Source of the DNA: Ichthyophis bannanicus
Taxonomy: Eukaryota; Chordata; Amphibia; Gymnophiona; Ichthyophiidae
Assembly: GCA_033557465.1 (NCBI GenBank)
Contig: CM066031.1
Location: 1,443,240,163 to 1,443,304,162 of the forward strand
Direction of reading: 5' to 3'
DNA length: 64,000 nucleotides
In this document: positions 21,341 through 31,965 of the stretch, piece by piece
How the letters are laid out: each line of letters opens with the position of its first letter
Position numbering within the stretch: the stretch's first letter is position 1
The notes under the pieces: generated by a model
What the model was told of the DNA's origin: nothing
The model's database searches: none
The model's input: the letters and a program-made list of their open reading frames with translations, nothing else
Program-made: the position numbers and the translations under genes

Positions 21341-21920
21341 ATATATCTTCGTGGGTCTTTGGGCTTTCTCACATAGCTAATGGATTTCACCAATCGAGGT
21401 ATCATTGGAGGTGGGAGTTACTAAGATATGTTAATTGAAATGCACAAAAATACCACGCAATATCACCGTAACATGAGGTAAAACATCGTACCACTTGTTA
21501 CTTTATCATATGCAGTGTTATTTTTCAGTTATAATAACCTCATACTGTGGGAACCAAAGGGTCAAAGTCACAGCAAGTTATAATGCCTGCAGTAAAATTA
21601 CAACCCGGGTTTTCGCTGGTTCGGAGCCCATTTGCTCTAATCACTATCCTACTCCTCCACATCATACAGTTATATTTGCCATACTTGTCCATGACAGGTC
21701 ATAAACCTTATGGGGCCTGTCAGCCATGAATAGAGAGGTTTCTTTAGACTTTTGTTGTGCCTGTGTCAACAGGGATGAGGACCATGACAGAAGTTTGAGA
21801 CACAGCAAAGAAGACAGCGCTTCATCTTGCATTGTAGGAGATGTGCCCCTGAAGACATCCATCAATAAGAAGCTCCCATGCACACATTCACTGGCTAAAC
21901 TGTTTTCTACCATATCACAT
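21341..21920. other. Unassigned, with a short SINE-like end
   Basis: 21,605-21,663 (GGTTCGGAGCCCATTTGCTC...CTACTCCTCC) resembles the tRNA-like module of the MIR-like SINE elsewhere in the window. The rest shows nothing recognisable. Confidence 0.4.
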
Positions 21921-21924
21921 GGGG

Positions 21925-22622
21925 ATGGATTGGGATGATAAATACTGGGAGTCTGTGTTCAGCGGACTACATAAGGAAATATTAGCATGTAATTTGTTAG
22001 GACAAAATGATAAGATGCTATATAGATGGTATCTCACACCGACCAAAATTCAGAAGATTTTTGGTGGGGGTTTGGCCCTGTGCTGGTGACAATGTAGGGA
22101 ATGGGGAAGTTTTTTTTCATATTTGATGGAGCTGTGTTAAATTACAGAGTTTTTGGAAGGCAGTGTTCCAGCTTCTGAGCTTCATTTGGGGGAGGGGGGT
22201 TCGGTGGGACCCAATCCCGTGGTGACATTGCTTAAAATATGCCCTCTGGAACTGCCGCGGGAGGCAGCCTTGTTTGTTTAGTTGGGGTGTATGGCCACAA
22301 GGTTGGCCATTGCCCAGTCCTGGAAGGAAGTGGAGTGTTCTGGGTTGGGGCACATTTATTTGATGAGTAAACTTATGGCATTGAAATATAACAGGCTGAG
22401 TAAATTTGTTCAGATATGGAGTAAATATTCTTGTGTGAAGTCTAATGATCTGTTGATCCTTAGCTGTTTTTTGGATTGGTCACTGGTATGGGGTATTTGT
22501 ATAAGATGAAGATACTGGGGGAGTAGGGGGTTTCTGTTGTATATCTGATTGTCTATGTTTGGCTATGCTTTTTTGTTGTTAAGAATGGAAAACTGTTAAA
22601 CCATAAATTAAAAAACAAATGT
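21925..22622 (+). mobile_element. L1-type LINE, 3' end relic
   Basis: Plus-strand pieces read DKMLYRWYLTPTKIQKIF, then a CW.QC..WGSFFHIWWSC block, the L1 ORF2 C-terminal zinc-knuckle region (compare CPRCGAD...HMWWQC near 57,970 in the L1 of this window). The sequence ends in an A-rich tail (CCATAAATTAAAAAACAAAT, about 22,601-22,620). 5' truncated and full of stops. Confidence 0.65.
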
Positions 22623-25600
22623 TATATAATGTAGCTTCAAGAAAAAGAAAGGTCTTTGAAGGAAGGTACTGACGTTTTGAAAATCTGCATGACAACTTGC
22701 CGCCATAGGATGCCATAGCTGCCCAGCACTGAGCAACAGCAACATAGGTGTGCAGGACCACCCAGACTGTGATACCTGGGTAGATCACATAACACAGTAA
22801 GTAGGTATGGCAACCACAGCGTGCGCCACTCCGACGGTGTGCCTTCGTGGGGCAGGGGGTGCCCTGCATGCTCAGTGCCACTGGGCCACACCCGTGCTGC
22901 CTCAGTTGTTTTGCACATGTATGGCAGAGGATGCTACCCGTGCAGATGGTCGTGCCCAGAGGCACAAGCCATGCAGGATTCTGCCTGTGACCATCTGCAC
23001 AAGTAGTGCCCCTCTGCCATACCCATGCAGAATGAGCGCACCCACACCCATGCCCATAGACCCCCAGACACCCTCCCCTGGTTCCCTGCACCACTCACAC
23101 AGACACGATGCCCTGCTCCCACAAAATGGATGACACAGCATTTGCAGAACTGAACCATTACAAACATGTGCCAATATATTTACAACAGTGGCAGACAATG
23201 CACAGCTGTAAAAACTGCTGACCGCCCCAGTGCAGGGCATAACCTGCCTAGGGGACTGCCTATGGTGCAGGGGGGCCCTGCTTGTGCCCTGTCACTGCAG
23301 CAGTGAGGGTATCCAGGTGCACAGCAAAGGGCTGTGCTGTGGTCTGCACCTCCTCCCTGAGGAGAGGCATCTCTGCCACCAGGGCAGCCAGAGCCCAGTC
23401 ACTGGATGGACAAGGGGTCTGGTGTGCCACGACCAGTGTGCGTCCATGAGTGCTGGGGTGGCTGCAGGGGCCCCTAGCTGCAGGAATGGACCACAGCCCC
23501 ACTGCCTGTCACTCTTGGCCTGTGCTGAGCCATGTGGTGGGCACGTGGCCCCTTGGTAGGGGTGTGGATGGACATGACTGTGGTCTGCGGGGTATAGCCA
23601 GGGGGTGCAGCTCCACCTCTGGGCCCCATGCCAGTTGCCTGCTGGTGGTGCCCTGTGCCACACCACAGTACCTGGGATACTTGGTGGGTGGTTCTCACAT
23701 CCCCTCTGCTACCTCCTCTGATCCCTACTCCTCTGACTTCTCTACCTCCCCACCCTGCCCCTGGCCCTCCGATCCCTCCTCCTCTGACTCCCCATTCAAC
23801 CACTGTGCCATGGCCCCCTCGCTGCCCTTCTCCTCTAATGAGTCAACTCCTCCTCATCCCCATCACTGCTGGTGGTACTAGTGCTGAACTGTTCTGGTGG
23901 TGCTGCACTGCTGCTCCTGGGTGGTGGGTAAGGTGGGTCAGTGGTGTCCTGGCCCCCCTGGAGCCAGTTGTGGGGAAAGAGGAGGGGGGTTAATGGTCTG
24001 CACAGGCATGGCCCTGGAGTGGGACTGGCATGACCCTGGGGGGGGCCCAGACATGCATCGCTCAACCCACCTTCAACCCACAGAGGCATGCCTCCCCCAC
24101 AGTGCACAGTGCATGCCCTTCCCTTTGCCCATCTCCTGCCAGCTCTGTTCTCCCCCTCATATGCCAAACTGTGCCCTGCCAGCCCCTCCAGGCGATGGGC
24201 ACACATAGGGGGCAGCATGAGCAGGTATACAATGTGCCCTGGAGCCAAAGCTGTGCCATGCCCCAGCCAGGTGTGTGCATACCTGCACATCTTGGGTGCC
24301 AGCTGGTGCACACATGGGATGGTGGCACCAGGGTATAGCACAGCTGCCCATAGCACATTCCCATTATTGCATATAGAGACAACCATCAGGTAGTTTACCT
24401 GCACCAATCTGGTAGCCATGGCTGCCACCCCCTGCATTTGCTGGGTGCTGCTGTGTACCCCACTGACCTTCCTAGGCCGCCACTGCTTCCTGATCTGCTG
24501 CAACTGGTTTGGTCTCCTCTGGCGCAGTGTGCAGAAGTGGCACTTGAGGGCCTCGGGGGGGTGTCCCATGCCATATTTTCTGTGGAAGAGGGGGGTGGGC
24601 ACACATGAGCTCAGTTGGGCATTACCATATTGCCCATCCTGGGGGCAGGAGCATACCCATGGGTGGCAGGCTGTGGTGGCAGATCCGCTTGCAGGGACAG
24701 ATAGGCAACACATGTGTGGTTTCTGCCACTGGTCCCCCCAGACCCCTGTGCAAGAACACAGGGGCTGGAGGGTGGGGCAGGTGTATGGGGCATCCACACT
24801 TGCTGGCGGAGTCCCTGCAGTGCTTAGCACAAACACAGCTCCCCCTGTACCAGGCATTACCATCGCTACCAACTGCCACCAGGGGGTGCAGCACCCTCAC
24901 CACCTGTTGTATGTGGGTATGCCCTTTTCTATGGGCAATCAGGATTGGCACCTGTGCCAATGCATGGCCCATCCCTCCACCACCACCTGATAGGCAAACA
25001 TTGAGGCAGCCACCAGCATGTGGCTTGGCATCACAGCCCTGTCTCCCTGTGCAGACACACAGCTGTGCCTTTCAGGGTGTGTCTGCCTAGCATGGTGCTC
25101 AGCCCCCTCCTGCCCGTTATGGCCTCCTTATTTGTGCAGCTGGAGTTGGATGCCTCTCCATATCGCTGTTGACAGTTGCAGGTTTGGTCAACGCCCCCCC
25201 AGGGATAGAGGACCCCCTCATGTTGCAGCACGGAGCGGACAAGACTCTCGCTCTCATCATTGCTAAAGTTATCCTCACTGCCATGCTGCTGATGTCTATC
25301 TGCCCAGCCATAGGATGCTCTTGCACAGGCAGCCCGCGTGGCCTGCGTGAGGGTGTCGTCTATGCACAGGTATAACGGATGGGCAATGCGCGGGTACGCC
25401 GGACAGGAAATACACGGGTTCCTGGAAACATGCCATCCTGCTTCTATGGCTGATGTTGTTGTCACATACACGGGTATCACCTGAACCTTGGGTGCAGTGC
25501 CAGGGTTATGCACCCTGCACTTATCCATACATGCCGCGTTGGGTGCCTGCTGCTGTGCTCAGTTTGTGCTGCATTTTTGTTGCTTGCCCGGTTCTGGCAG

Positions 25601-25680
25601 TGAATGACTCACGATTCAAGCACTTTTCCAGAACAGGTAACTTTCTGCAGATATGGCAGACCTCGGCGCCTTGTTGAAAA
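22623..25680 (-). pseudogene. GC-rich block, possible Harbinger Myb/SANT-like relic
   Basis: The 3-kb block is more GC-rich than its surroundings. Minus-strand pieces are suggestive: NFSNDESESLVRSVLQHEGV (about 25,255) resembles the start of the Myb/SANT-like protein of PIF/Harbinger transposons. MGHPPEALKCHFCTLRQRR (about 24,560) resembles the recognition helix region of such a domain. ALAALVAEMPLLREEVQ (about 23,390) resembles its C-terminal coiled coil. The pieces are in different frames with stops between, no transposase is seen, and termini are not defined. I am not sure of this call. Confidence 0.3.
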
Positions 25681-25684
25681 TCGG

Positions 25685-26372
25685 GCCCCAAGAGGATTGT
25701 GAAAAATTGCAAGAGGACCTTAATAAATTAGAAGATTGGATGTCCAAATAGCAGATGAAATTTAATGTGGACAAGTACAAAGTTATGCGCCTAGGAAAGA
25801 ACAACCCAAACTATGGTTACACGATGCAAGTTTCCACATTGGATAACACATTGAAACCCTGTGCCCAGTATGCAGTGGCAGCCAATAAAGCATATAGAAT
25901 GTTAGGAATCATAAGGAAAGGAATGGAGAATAAAACCAAGGATGTTATTAATGTCTCTGTATCGTTCCATGATGCGACCGCACCTTGAATATTGTGTGCA
26001 ATTCTGGTTGCCATATTTTAAAACAGATATAGCATTATTAGAAAAGGTACAGAGAAGAGCAACCAAAATGGTAAAGGGAATGGAAGGATACTCCTATGAA
26101 GAGAGGCTAAAAAGGTTAGGGCTCTTCAAACTGGAAAAGAGATGGCTGAGGGGAGATATGATAGAAGTCTATAAATTAATGAATGGAGTGGAACGGGTAA
26201 ACATAGATCGATTGTTTACATCATCAGAATATAGAAAGACTAGGGGACATGCAATGAAGCTACAGTGTAAACTAGTTAAGTTTAATAAGAGAAAATATTT
26301 TTCACTCAATGTGTAATCAAACTCTGGAATTTGTTACCGGAGGATGTAGTGAAAGCTGTCAGTGTAGATGGG
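25685..26372 (+). mobile_element. CR1-A LINE copy 3, RT C-terminal part
   Basis: Plus-strand frames match the CR1-A RT thumb and C-terminus: [84 protein letters not shown]. The copy is 5'-truncated at about 25,685. It is cut at about 26,372 by the DIRS element, and its last codons and tail continue at 32,156. Confidence 0.9.
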
Positions 26373-26375
26373 TTT

Positions 26376-26532
26376 TCTCCAGGACCAAGCAGGAAGTCAG
26401 TCCTCACTTATGGGTGACGTCGGCGCCGACGGAGCCCTCGCGGAGCAATTTTCCCCAGCTTTCAAAGAAAGCCTTTGGGAATTGCAGCGCGCATGCGCGG
26501 TCGTCTTCCCGCCCGAAGGTGCCATCTTAGCC
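26376..26532 (+). repeat. DIRS left inverted terminal repeat
   Basis: TCTCCAGGACCAAGCAGGAA... to CTTAGCCAGTC. It is the reverse complement of 31,966-32,128 with few differences. The right repeat has about 28 extra bases at its outer end, a standard DIRS asymmetry. Confidence 0.9.
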
Positions 26533-26775
26533 AGTCTTCTTTTTTCCGCGGAGCCCTACAGACGTCCCCGTCTTGTCCCCGCGAAAAAGTTGATTTTCCT
26601 CTTTATTTTATACTTTTTTCTTTCGGTTCGACGCCGATCGTTTTCCCGCCCGGACTCGCGACGCCGGTCTCGAGTCCTCTTCCGTTTTTTTCGGTTTTTC
26701 TGACTTAGTCAGCTTTCGTTTTCGTTTTCCCTGGCAGCCCGGTCCTTTGACCTCGCAGGGGCCCTTTTTCCCCCG

Positions 26776-28698
26776 ATGGCTGCCAGTGGCTTTAAGCGGT
26801 GTGGTCGGTGTGACCGAAATATGTCACTAACCGACACACACGACTTTTGCCTCCGCTGCCTGGGCCCGGATCATGAGGAACTGATCTGTGGGCCCTGCAG
26901 CAAACTGTCCTCGAAGGCGTTGAGAAGTCGGCGGCATCAGCGCGAGAGAATCTTCGCTGACCCCAGCCATACCCGGACCTCGTCGGAGGCCTCCGTGTCG
27001 AAAGGCTCCAGCTCGGACCGTCGCCGGAGCTCCTCCGACCGGGGTTCTCCCTCCGGGGACCATCGTCGGAGGGAAAAACCCGCGAGGGCGGCGTCGGTGG
27101 ACGCTCCTGGCTCCGCGAGGGCCAGGTCGCATAGCCCCGACAGCCGCCCCGGGTCCTTGGAGAAAGAACACCTCCCGAAGCGACCTCGCCTGGAGTCGGA
27201 GATGCCTGCCCGGGTAAGTCCTGTAGTCCTTCTGGACTCGCCTCCGCGACAGCCGACGTCGGGCCCGACGCCGTCGAAGCCCGAGTCGGGGGCTGCTGGG
27301 TCACCTGAGCTCGGACTCAGGTTGACGGCCTTGGAGAGCAGACTGTCTGCCTTCATGGACCAGCAGCGGGCACTGCTCGCTGGCTTCGCTGGCGTCGCTG
27401 CCCCGACCGCCGGGACGTCGACGTCCAAGTCGACCCCGGAGACCGAGCCGATCCTCGAGTCGATGAGAACTCGAGTCGATCCTCGGTCGAGGTCGCCCTC
27501 GGCCTCCCGTTCGGGACCGAGGTCGCCGACGCCGACTCCCTCGGCGTCGGGGCGGCTGGCGCCGCACCCTGCCCGGGCCGACCCCACCGAGTCCTCGTCG
27601 GAGTCGGTCTGGGAGTCTGAGGAGGAAGAGTCACCTGATTCTTTCCGGACTCGGTGTGTCCCATCGGACTCTCCGGAGTCCGAGCCTCGGAAGCAGTCCC
27701 CCCCGGAGGATGCCCGGTTCTCGGACTTCGTTAGGGATATGGCCAAGGCTTTGGCCTTCCCTGCGGATCCCGAGGAGGAGCCTCGAGCCGAAGAGCTCGA
27801 CGCCCTCCAGTATGACTCTCCCGCGAGGGAACACTTTACTGTGCCGGTTCCTCCTATGCTGGAACGGCTACTCTTCCGCATGTGGGAGAGTCCGGCCTCC
27901 TCGCCGGTCCTGAGCAAGCGGGTCGATTCTATCTATCGAGTCCGCAAGAGCCCTGGCTTTCAAAAGGCACAGCTGCCGCACCATTCCATGGTAGTGGAAT
28001 CGGCCATGCATCGTCTTAAGAGCCAGAAGATGCACTCCTCGGTGCCTCCTGGAAGGGAGGCCCGTAACCTGGATGGCCTTGGCAAGAAGTGCTTCCAGGG
28101 CTCTATGCTCGCCTGTCGTGTCCAGACTTACCAGCTATACATGGGCATGTATCTCCGGGATCTGGCTAAAGAGCTAGCCGGATTCTCCGCTGGTCTCTCT
28201 GAGGAGCCCTTGCGGAGGTTCCTAGCCTTGTCCACGGGTATTCGGGAATGCTCAAAGTTCATGTCCCGAGCAGCCTATGATGGCTTTGAAGCCTCGGCTC
28301 GAGTGGCCGCAGCCGGCATCGGTGCCCGCCGACAGGCTTGGCTTCAGTCGTCCGACCTTGAGCCCTGGGTACAGGACAAGTTGGTCGATGTCCCCTGCCG
28401 AGGCGACAACCTCTTTGGCAAGCCCATGGCGGAAAAGGCTGCACAAATTGAGACTGAGACTCTCACCAGGACCAGGCTTTCTAGGAAGACCTCCGCCCCT
28501 TCCCAGAAAAAGAAGGGCTCGGGAAAAAAGTCCTTTTACCCGAGGAAGGCAGCTGCCTGCAAACAATACCCCCATTATCAGGCCCCTGCAGCTCCCCAAC
28601 AGGGCCAGCAGGCCAAGGGACGGGGTAACGGGTCCCGTAGGCAGCAAGCCCCCAAGCCTGCACCACCAGCCCCTGCTCAGCAGGGTGGGGGTTTTTGA
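26776..28698 (+). CDS. DIRS Gag-like protein, 640 aa, intact
   Basis: Structural protein expected to package the element RNA. Residues 9-41 hold a Cys-rich cluster (CGRC, CLRC, CGPC). There follows a long Ser/Arg/Pro-rich region (about 60-290), an acidic patch (about 273-285, SVWESEEEESPDS), a conserved globular part (about 350-560: MVVESAMHRLKSQKM, KKCFQGSMLACRVQ, AYDGFEASARVAAAG, VDVPCRGDNLFGK), and a basic Gln/Pro/Ala-rich tail to residue 640. The start at 26,776 is the first Met of an open frame just after the pyrimidine-rich leader. It overlaps the next frame by about 420 nt. Confidence 0.85.
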   Translation: MAASGFKRCGRCDRNMSLTDTHDFCLRCLGPDHEELICGPCSKLSSKALRSRRHQRERIFADPSHTRTSSEASVSKGSSSDRRRSSSDRGSPSGDHRRREKPARAASVDAPGSARARSHSPDSRPGSLEKEHLPKRPRLESEMPARVSPVVLLDSPPRQPTSGPTPSKPESGAAGSPELGLRLTALESRLSAFMDQQRALLAGFAGVAAPTAGTSTSKSTPETEPILESMRTRVDPRSRSPSASRSGPRSPTPTPSASGRLAPHPARADPTESSSESVWESEEEESPDSFRTRCVPSDSPESEPRKQSPPEDARFSDFVRDMAKALAFPADPEEEPRAEELDALQYDSPAREHFTVPVPPMLERLLFRMWESPASSPVLSKRVDSIYRVRKSPGFQKAQLPHHSMVVESAMHRLKSQKMHSSVPPGREARNLDGLGKKCFQGSMLACRVQTYQLYMGMYLRDLAKELAGFSAGLSEEPLRRFLALSTGIRECSKFMSRAAYDGFEASARVAAAGIGARRQAWLQSSDLEPWVQDKLVDVPCRGDNLFGKPMAEKAAQIETETLTRTRLSRKTSAPSQKKKGSGKKSFYPRKAAACKQYPHYQAPAAPQQGQQAKGRGNGSRRQQAPKPAPPAPAQQGGGF

Positions 28699-30610
28699 CT
28701 CGCTCAGCATAGCCTCTCCCCCCCCGCTGGTTCCCTCCAGCACCGGAGGCCGGCTGGTTCACTTCGCCCACAGGTGGTCCAGCATCACCGCAGATGCCTG
28801 GGTGCTTCAGGTCGTGCGAGAGGGCTACCTTCTCCACTTCCACCAGGTCCCTCCCTCCTATTTTCCGGGAGAGCCTCCGCGCCCCCCTCTGCACAGGGAG
28901 TTGCTCCTTCAGGAGTTAGCAGGTCTTCTGCAGGAACAGGCGGTGGAACCGGTGCCACACCACCTGAGAGGTCAAGGCTTCTATTCAAGGTATTTTCTGA
29001 TACCAAAGAGAACAGGAGGCCTCAGACCCATCCTGGACTTGCGCAACCTCAACAAGTTCCTTGTGCGGGAGAAGTTCAAAATGCTTACCCTTGGAATCCT
29101 TCTGCCCTACCTCCAGCAGGGAGATTGGCTATGCTCCTTGGATCTAAAGGATGCCTACACGCACATCCTCATCCACCCAAGCCACCGCCAATACCTAAGG
29201 TTTGTGGTGGCAGGAAATCATTACCAGTACAGAGTACTGCCCTTTGGCCTGTCCTCCGCACCGCGAGTCTTCACAAAATGCCTCGCGGTCGTGGCGGCCC
29301 ATCTCCGGCTTCGCGGCCTCTTTGTCTTTCCGTACCTCGACGACTGGCTCATCAGAGCAGCGTCCGCTCAGGAGGTCACCCACGCCACGTGCCGCACGGT
29401 GACTCTGCTGCAGCACTTGGGCTTTGTCATAAACTTCGCAAAGTCCACTTTGCTCCCCTCACAGGATCTCGAGTTCATCGGCGCAAGGCTGCACACCCCT
29501 CAGGCGCGAGCGTACCTACCGCTCGACAGGGCTCAGCGGCTCATGGACCTAGCCGACCGCTTTCGCAGCCAGCCCCTGGTCTCCGCCAGGCGCTTCCTGA
29601 GACTGCTCGGCCATATGGCTTCCACCGTCCATGTGACCCCCAATGCCCGCCTGAATATGCGGTCTGCTCAATGGTGTCTCCGCCGGCAGTGGCGACAAGC
29701 CACAGGCGGCCTAGCAGACCTGGTGCGCGTCTCCGAGCCGCTGGTCTCGTCTATCCGGTGGTGGCTCCGGCAGCCGAACCTGGTATTAGGAATGCCTTTC
29801 CAGTCACCTCAGCCGACCCGGGTGCTGACCACCGATGCATCCCTCCTGGGCTGGGGAGCCCATTGCCAAGAGGCACGTACTCAGGGCCTCTGGACCAAGT
29901 GGGAGTCTGCTCAGCAGATCAACTTCCTGGAGCTCAGGGCGATCCGCCTAGCTCTCAAGGCCTTCTCCCACCTGACCTCCCAACAGTCCGTCCTTGTCCA
30001 GACGGACAATCAAGTTGCCATGTTCTACGTGAACAAGCAGGGGGGCACGGGCTCCTTCCTCCTCTGCCGGGAGGCACAGAAGCTCTGCTCTTGGGCCGTC
30101 AGTCACGGCATTCTCCTCAAGGCAGTTTATCTCCCGGGCCCAGAAAATTGCCTGGTGGACAAACTCAGCAGGGTCCTCCAGCCGCATGAGTGGCGTCTGG
30201 ATCCCTTGATCGTTCAGAAGCTCTTCCTCAGGTGGGGCCTCCCCACGGTGGATCTCTTTGCCAGTCCTCGCAACCGGCAACTTCCTCGCTTCTGCTCTCG
30301 CCAGCCTCACCCCCTTCGGGTTGCGGCGGACGCCTTTCTGATCTCATGGTCGGGGAGCCTTCTGTACGCTTTCCCTCCCATTCCGTTAGTCTCTCGGACT
30401 CTTTTCAAGGTTCTCCGAGACAAAGCCTTCATGATCCTGGTGGCCCCTCGCTGGCCCAGGCAGCCGTGGTTTCCGCTCCTGCTGCAACTGGCGGTGGAGG
30501 ATCCAATCCCTCTGGGGGCGCAACCGGATCTCCTCACCCAGGATCAGGGGTCCCTACTGCACCCCAACCTCAGGTCTCTCAACCTCATGGCCTGGCTGCT
30601 GAGAGGGTAG
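28277..30610 (+). CDS. DIRS RT, RNase H and methyltransferase-like polyprotein
   Basis: An open frame of 777 residues. RT motifs: GGLRPILDLRNLN (about residue 250), SLDLKDAYTHI (about 290), VLPFGLSSAPRVF (about 325) and the catalytic YLDDWL (about 353). RNase H begins with LTTDASLLGWGAH (about 517) and has LVQTDNQVAMFYVNKQGG and LPGPENCLVDKLSR. The C-terminal part has VDLFASPRNRQ and YAFPPIPL (about 700), as in the DAM-like methyltransferase domain of DIRS1-type elements. The first 140 residues overlap gag and are probably not translated as such; the true start is uncertain. Confidence 0.88.
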   Translation: MMALKPRLEWPQPASVPADRLGFSRPTLSPGYRTSWSMSPAEATTSLASPWRKRLHKLRLRLSPGPGFLGRPPPLPRKRRAREKSPFTRGRQLPANNTPIIRPLQLPNRASRPRDGVTGPVGSKPPSLHHQPLLSRVGVFDSLSIASPPPLVPSSTGGRLVHFAHRWSSITADAWVLQVVREGYLLHFHQVPPSYFPGEPPRPPLHRELLLQELAGLLQEQAVEPVPHHLRGQGFYSRYFLIPKRTGGLRPILDLRNLNKFLVREKFKMLTLGILLPYLQQGDWLCSLDLKDAYTHILIHPSHRQYLRFVVAGNHYQYRVLPFGLSSAPRVFTKCLAVVAAHLRLRGLFVFPYLDDWLIRAASAQEVTHATCRTVTLLQHLGFVINFAKSTLLPSQDLEFIGARLHTPQARAYLPLDRAQRLMDLADRFRSQPLVSARRFLRLLGHMASTVHVTPNARLNMRSAQWCLRRQWRQATGGLADLVRVSEPLVSSIRWWLRQPNLVLGMPFQSPQPTRVLTTDASLLGWGAHCQEARTQGLWTKWESAQQINFLELRAIRLALKAFSHLTSQQSVLVQTDNQVAMFYVNKQGGTGSFLLCREAQKLCSWAVSHGILLKAVYLPGPENCLVDKLSRVLQPHEWRLDPLIVQKLFLRWGLPTVDLFASPRNRQLPRFCSRQPHPLRVAADAFLISWSGSLLYAFPPIPLVSRTLFKVLRDKAFMILVAPRWPRQPWFPLLLQLAVEDPIPLGAQPDLLTQDQGSLLHPNLRSLNLMAWLLRG

Positions 30611-31647
30611 TCCTTGCTCCCCTTCTCCTGCCGGCGGAGGTGGAGGAGGTCGTCTTGGCTTCGCGACGGCCTTCTACCCGCAAATGCTACGCCCTTAAAT
30701 GGCGTCGCTTTGCAGTCTGGTGTACCGAACAGTCTCAGGATCCCTTCTCCTGCCCGGTGTCGGTGATCTTGCAGTACTTGCTACACCTCTCTAATCTAGG
30801 ACTTAAGTCCAACTCCGTCAAAGTTCACCTCAGTGCTCTTTCGGCACATCATGTGCCGGTGGACGGTAGACCTCTCTCCAGCGACCCTCTCGTAGCGAGG
30901 TTTCTCCGAGGTCTCCTTCTACTTAAACCACCTCTGCGCCCGCCAGCGCCGAACTGGGACCTGAATGTGGTTTTGCAGCGGATCACCTGTCCGCCTTTTG
31001 AACCCATGGCTACATGTTCTCTCCGTTTTCTGTCTTGGAAAACACTGTTCTTGGTAGCCCTCACTTCCGCTAGGCGCGTAAGTGAGTTGCAGGCCCTCGT
31101 GTCTGATCCCCCCTACACTAGGTTCTACAAGAATAGGGTAGTCCTACGGACTCACCCTAAGTTTCTGCCTAAAGTGGTCTCCCCTTTTCACATCAATCAG
31201 GAGGTGGTACTTCCAACCTTCTTTCCCAGACCACACTCCAGCCGAGCTGAGACGGTCCTCCATACCCTGGACTGTAGAAGGGCATTGAACTTCTACCTTG
31301 ACCGTACGCGGGAGCACCGTAAAGCTGCTCAGCTTTTTGTGTCTTTTGACCCCAATAAATTGGGACTCCCGGTCTCCAAGCGTACTCTGTCCATCTGGGT
31401 TGCGGACTGTATCTCTTGGGCTTATGGGGCAGCCGGACTCGCCTTAGAAAGTCGAGTCACGGCTCATTGTGTTCGGGCAAAGGCCACGTCAGTGGCTTAC
31501 CTCCGCTCTGTTCCGCTGGCAGACATCTGCCGGGCCGCTACTTGGTCTTCGAGCCAGACTTTTGCGGTCCATTACTGTCTCGAGAGGGAGTCCCGTAGGG
31601 ACAGTGCTTTCGGACAGGCAGTCCTCCGTAATCTCTTTGAGGTCTGA
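30190..31647 (+). CDS. DIRS tyrosine recombinase, intact
   Basis: Integrates the circular cDNA by strand exchange. The recombinase proper starts near residue 150 (ASRRPSTRKCYALKWRRFAVW), after a stretch that only overlaps the RT frame. The catalytic set is present: Arg in TSARRVSELQAL, HxxR in TAHCVRAKATS, and the nucleophilic Tyr in AVHYCLERES. It ends 15 residues after a GQAVLRNLFEV-like conserved tail region. The frame is open throughout. Confidence 0.88.
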   Translation: MASGSLDRSEALPQVGPPHGGSLCQSSQPATSSLLLSPASPPSGCGGRLSDLMVGEPSVRFPSHSVSLSDSFQGSPRQSLHDPGGPSLAQAAVVSAPAATGGGGSNPSGGATGSPHPGSGVPTAPQPQVSQPHGLAAERVVLAPLLLPAEVEEVVLASRRPSTRKCYALKWRRFAVWCTEQSQDPFSCPVSVILQYLLHLSNLGLKSNSVKVHLSALSAHHVPVDGRPLSSDPLVARFLRGLLLLKPPLRPPAPNWDLNVVLQRITCPPFEPMATCSLRFLSWKTLFLVALTSARRVSELQALVSDPPYTRFYKNRVVLRTHPKFLPKVVSPFHINQEVVLPTFFPRPHSSRAETVLHTLDCRRALNFYLDRTREHRKAAQLFVSFDPNKLGLPVSKRTLSIWVADCISWAYGAAGLALESRVTAHCVRAKATSVAYLRSVPLADICRAATWSSSQTFAVHYCLERESRRDSAFGQAVLRNLFEV

Positions 31648-31783
31648 GCAACTCCTACCCTCCATCCCGGATGTGGGCTACCGGTGGGTGATAATTCAGC
31701 GAAGATTCTTTCCTTCTGTGCTGCTGAGCTAGAGGGAGCTCATTTTTGTGCTTAGGGTCTCCGGTAGCCTTGAGCTTGGGAGT

Positions 31784-31881
31784 CCCATAAGTGAGGACTG
31801 ACTTCCTGCTTGGTCCTGGAGAAAGCGTAGTTACTCACCTGTAACAGGTGTTCTCCAGGAGCAGCAGGAATCAGTCCTCAC
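31784..31881 (+). repeat. DIRS internal complementary region
   Basis: 31,784-31,822 (CCATAAGTGAGGACTGAC...) is complementary to the left end, and 31,823-31,881 (AAGCGTAGTTACTCACCTG...) to the right end. In DIRS elements this region templates the joining of both ends into a circle. It also reveals the circle junction, CGC-TTT-CTCC. Confidence 0.9.
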
Positions 31882-31965
31882 TACCCTCCCTCCTCCCTTG
31901 GAGTTGCAATCGTCTGCTTATGTTCTTTTTGCAAATTTTTATGCTGTCTTTTTTAGCTATGTCAT

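Noticed and set aside
23835..24872. Intact 345-residue host protein gene
   Set aside because: High GC content makes long frames likely. Only short Myb-like pieces look meaningful and they lie in different frames.
26937..27917. Minus-strand 326-residue open frame
   Set aside because: Antisense shadow of the GC-rich DIRS gag; no motifs.
28774..30189. Plus-strand 471-residue open frame in a third frame
   Set aside because: Overlaps the DIRS RT frame and has a composition typical of out-of-frame GC-rich sequence. The RT frame carries all motifs.
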